The notes beneath the pieces are model-generated. The model worked only from the letters and a program-made list of their open reading frames with translations. It was not told the DNA's origin and did not search any database. Positions 56,958 to 64,000 of a stretch of DNA of 64,000 bases are shown here, piece after piece. Position 1 is the first letter of the stretch, and every line of letters starts with the position of its first letter. Both the position numbers and the translations under genes were made by a program. This stretch comes from Candidatus Pantoea haifensis (GTDB lineage Bacteria; Pseudomonadota; Gammaproteobacteria; Enterobacterales; Enterobacteriaceae), in NCBI GenBank assembly GCA_018842655.1, contig JAGTWN010000004.1, forward strand, positions 1,364,001 through 1,428,000, written 5' to 3'.

Positions 56958-57359
56958 ATGAAGGGAAGCAAAATCATCACGCTCCACTCGCGTGAATACG
57001 GCAGAACCAGCGAAGAAGAACTGACATTTATCTTCAACCCAACCGTTAACGCGATGAACAGGAAAAGCGACAGCTATTATACCGTCGCATCATTACCGCA
57101 AACCTGGAGGGCAGCGATCGGGAGAGCAGGACTGACATAACGCAAGCCATACCAGTTCCGTCACACTTACGCGTGCTGGTCACTGTCGGCTGGCGCGAAT
57201 CCAAACTTCATCGCCAGCCAGATGGGGCACGCAAATGCGCAAATGGTGTATCAGATATACGGATCCTGGATGAAGGAAAACGACGAGGCCCAGAGTAGCC
57301 TGCTCAACGAAAAACTGAACGAGTTTGTCCCACCCATGCCCCACAACAAAGCGATCTAA
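56958..57359 (+). pseudogene. Tyrosine recombinase (phage integrase), C-terminal remnant
   Basis: The 134-codon stretch has one in-frame stop at 57138-57140. Before it, MKGSKIITLHSREYGRTSEE reads like an integrase middle. After it, RHTYACWSLSAGANPNFIAS carries the Arg-His catalytic box and QMGHANAQMVYQIYG carries the conserved His and the Tyr nucleophile. The N-terminal core-binding domain is missing. It marks the edge of a lambdoid-type prophage remnant that abuts fliE. Confidence 0.8.
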
Positions 57360-57394
57360 CCATTAATTGCATACATATTAATTAGTTAGATAAC

Positions 57395-57705
57395 CTATAC
57401 CTGCATATTCATTATATCGGTATAAGCTGAGACCAGTTTGTTCCTGACCTGAATTCCCATTTGCATTGAAATTGACGATTTCTGCAAATCGACCATCACA
57501 TCATTAAGCGCGACCCCGGTTTACCCAGTTCAAAATCCCGAGCCTGAGCGCGCGCAGTGGTCTGCGTCTCACTGATTTTATCTAACGCCGCTTTCATTGT
57601 TGCGCCGAAATCGATCTGATTGCTGGCTTCGCTGCTTCTGTTGCTGGCTTGCAGCGAGGTCATCTGCAACTGCTGCAAAACGCCGTCGATTGCCTGAATG
57701 GTCAT
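57395..57705 (-). CDS. fliE: Flagellar hook-basal body protein FliE (frame broken near 57515)
   Basis: Joins the MS ring to the rod. The ATG at 57705 opens [20 protein letters not shown]. After FELGKPG the frame shifts: the plus-strand C run 57514-57517 has four bases, and five restore the family C terminus ([25 protein letters not shown]) and end at a stop at 57395. The result is 103 residues, close to E. coli (104). A sequencing error is likely. It is divergent from fliF, as in E. coli. Confidence 0.9.
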
Positions 57706-57936
57706 TACGATACCTCTAAAGGAGAGTGGGATTTTTCCAACGTTCGCAAAATTAGCACATTGTCAATGAGACAAAGGCGCTAAATAACAGCAAAAAACCC
57801 AGCTTATCCAGCCATCGAATTTTAGGTTTCATCAAATAATGCCAGGTATTGAAGTGGAAATTCTATTTACGCAGGTCAGGGAGTCTGTTTTGTCATTACA
57901 ACTAACCCGGTCAATTACGTCAGGCAGGAATCGGTC

Positions 57937-59640
57937 ATGAATGCGAGTGCAGCCGCTACACAAGATCAAAACAATAAAGGTTTCAGCGATCTTCTCGCCC
58001 GCCTGCGCGCTAATCCGCGTATCCCATTAATCATTGCTGCCGCCGCAGTTATCGCGGTGGTTTTTGCATTGGTGTTGTGGGCTAAAGCGCCGAGCTACAG
58101 TGTGCTGTACAACAACCTCTCGGATGAAGACGGAGGGGCGATTGTAACGCAACTTACTCAGATGAATATCCCTTATCGCTTCGCCGACAATGGCGGTGCC
58201 TTAATGGTACCGCAAGAACAGGTGCATGAACTGCGCTTACGTCTGGCCCAGCAAGGTCTGCCAAAAGGCGGCTCTGTTGGCTTTGAGTTAATGGATAAAG
58301 AGAAGTTTGGCATTAGCCAGTTCAGCGAGCAGGTCAACTACCAGCGCGCGCTGGAAGGTGAACTGGCACGCACCATTGAAACCCTCGGTCCGGTAAAAGC
58401 CGTTCGCGTGCATCTGGCGATGCCAAAACCAACCCTGTTCGTGCGTGAGCAGAAAGCGCCCTCCGCGTCCGTGACGCTGACGCTGCAACCGGGGCGTGCC
58501 CTGGATGAAGGTCAGATTCAGGCCATTGTTCACATGGTTTCCAGCAGCGTGGCTGGCTTACCGCCTGGTAATGTCACTGTTGTTGATCAGGCGGGCCGCC
58601 TGCTGACTCGCTCAGACGCCGCTGGCCGCGATCTGAATGATGCGCAGCTCAAGTATGCCGCTGAAGTAGAAGCGCGTTATAAGCAGCGTATCGAAGACAT
58701 TCTGAACCCTATTCTGGGCCAGGGTAACGTCCACGCTCAGGTTACTGCGCAAATCAACTTCGATAGCAGCGAGCAAACTGACGAAAAGTACCAGCCAAAT
58801 GGTCAACCGGATAAGTCTGCGATTCGCTCGCGCCAAACCAGCACCAGCGACCAGTCGGGTAGCCCTTATCCGGGCGGCGTGCCGGGCGCGCTGTCAAACC
58901 AGCCTGCGCCAGCCAATACCGCGCCGGTGACTAACCCGAATAACAACGCAGCTAACGGTCAGAATAACGCGGCGAATAACGGGACAACCACCAGCACTGC
59001 TGCCAGCACCGTGCCGACCAACTCGCGTCGTGACGATACCGTCAACTACGAGCTGGATCGCACCATTCGTCATACCAAGATAAACGTAGGTGACGTTCAG
59101 CGTCTGTCGGTTGCGGTTGTGGTGAATTATCGCGAGGACGATAAAGGCAAAGCCGTTGCGTTGAATGAACAACAACTGAAACAGATTGAAGATCTGACGC
59201 GTGAAGCGATGGGTTACTCGCAAACACGTGGTGACAGCATCAATGTGGTGAACTCGCAGTTCAACACCACCGAACCTGCAGATATCGAATTGCCTTTCTG
59301 GAAACAGCAAGCCTTCTTCGATCAGCTGATGAGTGGTGGTCGCTGGTTACTGATTGCGCTGGTTGCCTTCTTCCTCTATCGCAAGCTGGTCAGACCGCAG
59401 CTGTTACGCAAGCAGGAAGCAGAGAAAGCCGCCGCTGAAGCTGCTGCCGCCCGTGCTGCTGCACAGAAAGATGAACAAGCCTACAGCGTTCAGCTCAGCA
59501 AAGACGAGCTGGATCAGGAACGTAAATCAAACAACCGCATGAGTGCGGAAGTCATGAGCCAGCGTATCCGTGACATGTCTGAAAACGATCCGCGCGTCGT
59601 CGCGCTGGTTATTCGCGAATGGATGAGTAAAGAGCTATGA
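57937..59640 (+). CDS. fliF: Flagellar MS-ring protein FliF
   Basis: Forms the inner-membrane MS ring. The 567-residue protein has two membrane segments (about 31-50 and about 465-485), ring-building motifs between them ([29 protein letters not shown]), a disordered Asn/Pro/Thr-rich insertion (about 285-365) and a C-terminal FliG-binding tail ([20 protein letters not shown]). Its stop overlaps the fliG start. Confidence 0.96.
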   Translation: MNASAAATQDQNNKGFSDLLARLRANPRIPLIIAAAAVIAVVFALVLWAKAPSYSVLYNNLSDEDGGAIVTQLTQMNIPYRFADNGGALMVPQEQVHELRLRLAQQGLPKGGSVGFELMDKEKFGISQFSEQVNYQRALEGELARTIETLGPVKAVRVHLAMPKPTLFVREQKAPSASVTLTLQPGRALDEGQIQAIVHMVSSSVAGLPPGNVTVVDQAGRLLTRSDAAGRDLNDAQLKYAAEVEARYKQRIEDILNPILGQGNVHAQVTAQINFDSSEQTDEKYQPNGQPDKSAIRSRQTSTSDQSGSPYPGGVPGALSNQPAPANTAPVTNPNNNAANGQNNAANNGTTTSTAASTVPTNSRRDDTVNYELDRTIRHTKINVGDVQRLSVAVVVNYREDDKGKAVALNEQQLKQIEDLTREAMGYSQTRGDSINVVNSQFNTTEPADIELPFWKQQAFFDQLMSGGRWLLIALVAFFLYRKLVRPQLLRKQEAEKAAAEAAAARAAAQKDEQAYSVQLSKDELDQERKSNNRMSAEVMSQRIRDMSENDPRVVALVIREWMSKEL

Positions 59641-60629
59641 GTCTGACCGGTACTGAAAAAAGCGCCATTTTAATGATGACGATTGGTGAAGAGCGCGCTG
59701 CGGAAGTGTTTAAGCACCTGAACCAGCGTGAGGTACAACATCTCAGCACCGCGATGGCCAGCATGCGTCAGGTGTCGCATAAACAACTGACTGAAGTGTT
59801 ACGTGAGTTTGAAATTGATGCCGAGCAGTTTGCGGCGCTCAGCCTCAACTCCAATGACTACCTGCGCTCGGTGTTGACCAAAGCCCTGGGCGAAGAGCGT
59901 GCTGCCAGCCTGCTGGAAGACATTCTTGAAACTCGCGAAACCACCGGCGGCATAGAAACGCTCAACTTAATGGAGCCGCAAGCGGCTGCCGACATTATTC
60001 GCGACGAACATCCGCAGATCATTGCGACGATACTGGTCCACCTCAAACGTGGCCAGGCCGCCGATATTCTGGCGCTGTTCGACGAGCGTCTGCGTCACGA
60101 TGTGATGTTACGTATCGCCACCTTCGGCGGTGTCCAGCCAGCGGCGCTGGCAGAACTGACCGAAGTGCTCAACGGCCTGCTGGATGGGACCAACCTCAAG
60201 CGTGCGAAGATGGGCGGCGTGAGAACCGCAGCCGAAATCATCAACCTGATGAAAACGCAGCAGGAAGAAGCGGTTATCGAAGCGGTTCGCGATTTCGATG
60301 GCGAACTGGCGCAGAAGATCATCGACGAAATGTTCCTGTTCGAAAACCTGGTGGAAGTGGACGATCGCAGCATCCAGCGTTTGTTGCAGGAAGTGGAATC
60401 CGAGCAGTTGCTGATCGCCCTGAAGGGTGCCGAGCAGCCGCTGCGCGAGAAATTCCTCAAAAACATGTCAGCACGTGCGGCCGATATCCTGCGCGACGAC
60501 CTTGCCAACCGTGGCCCGGTACGTATGTCAGCGGTAGAGAACGAACAGAAAGCGATTCTGCTGGTGGTTCGTCGTCTGGCCGAAGCGGGCGAGATGGTAA
60601 TTGGTGGTGGCGAGGAAACCTATGTCTGA
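59637..60629 (+). CDS. fliG: Flagellar motor switch protein FliG
   Basis: C-ring protein that transmits torque from MotA and sets rotation direction. The 330-residue protein has N-terminal (about 1-100), middle ([20 protein letters not shown], about 125) and C-terminal domains, with the torque helix residues in [20 protein letters not shown] and [15 protein letters not shown]. It overlaps fliF and fliH. Confidence 0.97.
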   Translation: MSLTGTEKSAILMMTIGEERAAEVFKHLNQREVQHLSTAMASMRQVSHKQLTEVLREFEIDAEQFAALSLNSNDYLRSVLTKALGEERAASLLEDILETRETTGGIETLNLMEPQAAADIIRDEHPQIIATILVHLKRGQAADILALFDERLRHDVMLRIATFGGVQPAALAELTEVLNGLLDGTNLKRAKMGGVRTAAEIINLMKTQQEEAVIEAVRDFDGELAQKIIDEMFLFENLVEVDDRSIQRLLQEVESEQLLIALKGAEQPLREKFLKNMSARAADILRDDLANRGPVRMSAVENEQKAILLVVRRLAEAGEMVIGGGEETYV

Positions 60630-61314
60630 TGCATTTTCCGCCCGTCCATGGCAACTCTGGCAACCGATGGATTTAGGCCGCATCGACGAGCCTGCCCCCG
60701 CCCCGCTGCCGGAAACCGACTTATTCGATGAAGCGGTGGACGAAGAGCAGGATGAACTCGAACGCCTGAAACAGCAGGCGCGCAAAGAAGCGCAGGGTCA
60801 GGGGTATAACGACGGCCACCAGCAAGGTTTTGCCGAAGGCCAGAAAACCGGTTATGACGCCGGTTTCCAGCAGGGCCTGGCTGATGCCCAGCAGCAGCAG
60901 GCGCCGTTACAGGCGCGTATGCAGCAGCTGGTGACTGAATTTCAGAGCACGCTGGAGTCGCTGGATAGCGTGATTGCCGCGCGTTTGATGCAGCTGGCAC
61001 TGGAAGCGGCACGCTCGGTGATTGGCCAGGCGACCACCGTTGATGGCAGCGCCCTGCTCCGTCAAATCCAGCAGTTATTACAGCAGGAACCGATGTTCAG
61101 CGGCAAACCGCAACTGCGTGTGCACCCTGACGATTTACAACGCATTGAGCAGACGCTCGGCCCGACGCTTGATCTGCACGGCTGGCGCCTGCTGGCTGAC
61201 AACACGCTACATCCGGGTGGCTGCAAACTGAGCGCAGAAGATGGCGATCTTGATGCCAGCGTGGCAACGCGCTGGCAGGAATTGTGCCGTCTCGCCGCGC
61301 CAGGAGAACTGTAA
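60622..61314 (+). CDS. fliH: Flagellar export regulator FliH
   Basis: Negative regulator and carrier of the FliI ATPase. The start at 60622, overlapping the fliG stop, gives 230 residues starting [18 protein letters not shown]. It has the Trp-rich N terminus that binds FlhA/FliN, Gly repeats of the G-x3-G type ([25 protein letters not shown]) and a C-terminal FliI-binding domain. A longer in-frame start would add seven residues without a match. Confidence 0.95.
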   Translation: MSDAFSARPWQLWQPMDLGRIDEPAPAPLPETDLFDEAVDEEQDELERLKQQARKEAQGQGYNDGHQQGFAEGQKTGYDAGFQQGLADAQQQQAPLQARMQQLVTEFQSTLESLDSVIAARLMQLALEAARSVIGQATTVDGSALLRQIQQLLQQEPMFSGKPQLRVHPDDLQRIEQTLGPTLDLHGWRLLADNTLHPGGCKLSAEDGDLDASVATRWQELCRLAAPGEL

Positions 61315-62674
61315 TGACCACTCGCCTTAATCGCTGGCTTGGCGCACTGGACGCATTTGAAAACCGCATTGCTCAGGTCCAGACAGTACGCCGTTATGGT
61401 CGCTTAACCCGCGCCACGGGGCTGGTGCTGGAAGCGACTGGCTTGCAGTTGCCGCTGGGTGCGACCTGCGTTATTGAACGTAACGACGGTAAAGGTATCA
61501 CTGAAGTTGAAAGTGAAGTGGTGGGCTTTAACGGACAAAAACTGTTTTTGATGCCGCTGGAAGAAGTGGATGGCATTTTGCCTGGCGCGCGCGTCTATGC
61601 CCGCCAGACGGGTGAGAATCCACAGGCTGGCAAGCAGTTGCTCCTCGGCCCACAACTGCTGGGCCGCGTACTGGACGGCAGCGGTCGTCCACTGGACGGT
61701 CTGCCTTCTCCGGATACGGGTTATCGTGCCCCTTTAATAACACCTCCGTTTAACCCGCTGCAGCGTACGCCGATTACCGACGTGCTGGATACCGGTGTGC
61801 GGGCGATTAACGCCCTGCTCACGGTCGGACGCGGTCAGCGTATGGGGCTGTTTGCCGGTTCCGGCGTGGGGAAAAGTGTGCTGCTCGGCATGATGGCACG
61901 TTATACCGAAGCCGATGTGATCGTAGTGGGTCTTATCGGTGAGCGTGGTCGTGAAGTAAAAGACTTTATCGAAAATATTCTCGGTGCAGAAGGTCGCGCC
62001 CGCTCAGTTGTGATTGCTGCGCCCGCTGACGTCTCGCCCTTATTGCGCATGCAGGGTGCCGCTTACGCTACTCGCATCGCTGAAGACTTTCGCGACCGGG
62101 GTAAGCATGTCCTGCTGATCATGGATTCGCTGACGCGTTACGCCATGGCGCAGCGTGAGATCGCGCTGGCCATCGGCGAGCCGCCCGCCACCAAAGGTTA
62201 TCCCCTTCGGTGTTTGCCAAACTGCCTGCACTGGTTGAACGCGCCGGTAATGGCATTGACGGCGGTGGCTCCATTACCGCGTTTTATACCGTGTTAACCG
62301 AAGGCGACGATCAGCAAGACCCGATTGCCGACTCAGCCCGCGCTATTCTGGATGGGCACATCGTATTATCGCGTCGCCTGGCCGAAGCGGGTCACTATCC
62401 GGCAATTGATATTGAAGCATCCATCAGTCGCGCCATGACCTCGTTGATTGATGAAAACCATTACGCCCGGGTGCGCCAGTTTAAACAATTACTCTCCAGC
62501 TTCCAGCGCAACCGTGACTTAGTGAGCGTCGGCGCCTATGCGGCCGGTAGCGATCCGATGCTGGATAAAGCCATCAAGCTCTATCCACAAATGGAAGCCT
62601 TCCTGCAACAAGGTATTTTTGAACGCAGCGACTACGACGATGCCTGCCTGCATTTACACGCATTGTTTGGCTAG
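61314..62674 (+). CDS. fliI: Flagellar export ATPase FliI (frame broken near 62203)
   Basis: Hexameric ATPase of the flagellar type III export apparatus. The start overlaps the fliH stop. Walker A is [15 protein letters not shown] (about 180), Walker B is [20 protein letters not shown], and the family stretch [16 protein letters not shown] precedes them. The frame breaks in GYPPSVFAKL: the C run 62202-62205 has four bases, and five rejoin the parts to 453 residues (E. coli 457) with the end LHLHALFG. A sequencing error is probable. Confidence 0.94.
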
Positions 62675-62701
62675 TTAGGGCGTTAACCTGAGGTAAGCGC
62701 A

Positions 62702-63145
62702 ATGAAAACGGCAAGTGCCATCGATACGCTGCGCGATTTAGCGGAGCAAGAACTCGAAAGAGCCGCCATCTATTTAGGCGATATGCGTCGCGGCCAGCAG
62801 GCTGCCGATCAGCAGCTAACCATGCTGCTGGATTATCAGGACGAATACCGCAACAAACTCAACGACGATATGTCGAGCGGCATTGCCAGCACCCGCTGGA
62901 CTAACTATCACCAGTTTATCCAGACGCTGGAAAAAGCGATTGAGCAGCACCGCGCGCAATTACAGCACTGGAACCAGCGACTGGAGCAGGCATTAGCGAG
63001 CTGGCGTGAAAAGCAACAGCGTTTGAATGCTTATCAAACCCTTATTACGCGCGCAGCTGAAAATGCATTAAGACAAGAAAACCGTCTCGACCAGAAACGG
63101 ATGGATGAATTTGCCCAACGGGCTGCATTGAGGAGAGGCGAATGA
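62702..63145 (+). CDS. fliJ: Flagellar export chaperone FliJ
   Basis: Helical chaperone and rotor-like stalk of the FliI ATPase. The 147-residue protein is almost entirely coiled coil, with [20 protein letters not shown] at the start and [20 protein letters not shown] at the end. It begins 28 bases after fliI, and its stop overlaps the fliK ATG (ATGA). Confidence 0.95.
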   Translation: MKTASAIDTLRDLAEQELERAAIYLGDMRRGQQAADQQLTMLLDYQDEYRNKLNDDMSSGIASTRWTNYHQFIQTLEKAIEQHRAQLQHWNQRLEQALASWREKQQRLNAYQTLITRAAENALRQENRLDQKRMDEFAQRAALRRGE

Positions 63146-64000
63146 TTACGCTGCCAAATAGTGTCACCCCAACCGCGACCCGCGGTGAAGGTGAAACGTT
63201 AGCGTCCACGGATGTTTTATCGGGTAACGATGCGCTGCCACAGAATTTTTTGACTGAATTAGGCAACCAGTTGTTAACGCTGGCAAAACATCAGGGTAAA
63301 GCGGTACAAACCGCTGAGCAAACTGAAGAAAAAGAAGCCGGTAAGTCAGCCTCCAGCCCGTTGAATGCGCTGCTGGCTGCACTGGAAAATCCCGACGCGC
63401 TTAATGCACTTTTAAAGCCGGAAAACACTAAAGCCGGCACAAAATCAGCCGATGATAAAGATAAGCAAGAAACAGCAATGTTGAGTGCCAGTGAGGTACA
63501 AAACGTGCAGGCGCTGTTTGCCATGTTACCAGCAGCCGTGAGCAACAGCGCAACCGTCAGCACCGCTGATGGCGAGTTAATGGCGCAGGGTGAATTACGT
63601 CGCTCAACGGCTTCTCTGACGCAGGCATTGACCGGTGCCGTGACTGCCGAAGAGGAGCAACCTGATGCTAAAAACAGTGCATTGCCCGATACCCGCTTAC
63701 TGAGCCGGGGTATCGACGCCGCCGTCAGCGACAGCAGTAACGATACGGTAACCCAAACCAATGACGGCAGTAAGCTGATGCTGAATAACAGTTTTCAGCA
63801 GCTGATAAGCAGCGTAAGCGTGCATGATGAGCAATTCACGGCAAACAACAGTACCCCTGAAAGTTTGCCTGTCGCCAGCACCACGTTTACCAGCACCAGC
63901 CCGCTTGCCGCACCGCTGAATGCCGCCGCGACGGTCAATACGCCGTCAACGCCAATGTTAAATGCCCAGCTGGGCAGCGAGCAGTGGCAACAGGCGCTGA
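63142..64000 (+). CDS. fliK: Flagellar hook-length control protein FliK, N-terminal part
   Basis: Measures hook length and switches export specificity. The ATG at 63142 overlaps the fliJ stop behind GAGAGG. About 286 residues are in the window. They are low-complexity, rich in Ala, Ser, Thr and Gln ([20 protein letters not shown], then long Ser/Thr stretches), as is usual for the FliK N terminus. The start of the C-terminal domain ([10 protein letters not shown]) is reached just before the window ends. Confidence 0.93.
   Translation, partial: MITLPNSVTPTATRGEGETLASTDVLSGNDALPQNFLTELGNQLLTLAKHQGKAVQTAEQTEEKEAGKSASSPLNALLAALENPDALNALLKPENTKAGTKSADDKDKQETAMLSASEVQNVQALFAMLPAAVSNSATVSTADGELMAQGELRRSTASLTQALTGAVTAEEEQPDAKNSALPDTRLLSRGIDAAVSDSSNDTVTQTNDGSKLMLNNSFQQLISSVSVHDEQFTANNSTPESLPVASTTFTSTSPLAAPLNAAATVNTPSTPMLNAQLGSEQWQQAL

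Noticed and set aside
57360-57394. Prophage attachment site at the fliE 3' end
   Set aside because: No matching second core sequence could be identified in the window.

Overview
The window is chromosomal DNA from a motile member of the Enterobacterales, most likely Erwiniaceae (Pantoea/Erwinia-like). The proteins read as close relatives of the Escherichia coli flagellar, chemotaxis, trehalose, PmrAB, Efe and Put proteins, and the fli cluster follows the enteric order. The genus is an inference; no ribosomal RNA lies in the window.

Layout. 1-7300: the end of a chemotaxis locus (chemoreceptor, cheW, cheA, motB, motA) behind flhDC, all on the minus strand. 7300-9520: otsBA for trehalose synthesis. 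10000-13570: a PmrA regulon island (eptA, pmrA, pmrB and a 31-residue PmrR-like peptide, with PmrA boxes before eptA and pmrR). 13700-17100: a flavin reductase-like protein, msrA, tRNA-Ser(GGA) followed by four tandem ~179-bp units that each end with a copy of the tRNA 3' end, and phoH. 17650-21010: efeUOB iron uptake with a Fur box. 21080-27000: putP and putA, divergent, around a control region with GTTGCA operators. 27000-28250: non-coding GC-rich DNA with a 62-bp palindromic array and a 37-bp array, next to an acyltransferase. 29900-34800: cystine import (tcyJ/fliY, tcyL, tcyN), dcyD, fliZ and fliA. 34890-46700: an accessory flagellar block with an HNH nuclease, a giant multi-domain flagellin-modification candidate (OGT, second glycosyltransferase, FkbM methyltransferase), four tandem flagellin genes in two near-identical pairs, and the relic of a fifth. 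46800-51200: fliD, fliS, fliT, amyA, yedD. 51380-57360: small genes (an IraP-like anti-adaptor, an SOS-boxed DinI-like protein, a CI-like repressor without its catalytic dyad, a candidate small RNA) and decayed prophage pieces. 57390-64000: fliE, then fliFGHIJK, the last running off the window.

How it works together. FlhDC would switch on fliA; FliA (sigma 28) would then read the matching promoters seen before all four flagellin genes, fliD and the chemoreceptor. FliS, FliT and FliD handle flagellin export and capping. The large OGT-type protein beside the flagellins is the natural candidate for decorating them.

Caution. At least eight reading-frame breaks fall in or beside homopolymer runs in otherwise conserved genes (chemoreceptor, putA, fliY, HNH nuclease, the OGT-type gene twice, fliE, fliI). 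Nearly all look like one missing base. This pattern is more typical of homopolymer under-calling in a draft assembly than of real gene decay, so these genes are annotated as single loci with a marked break.
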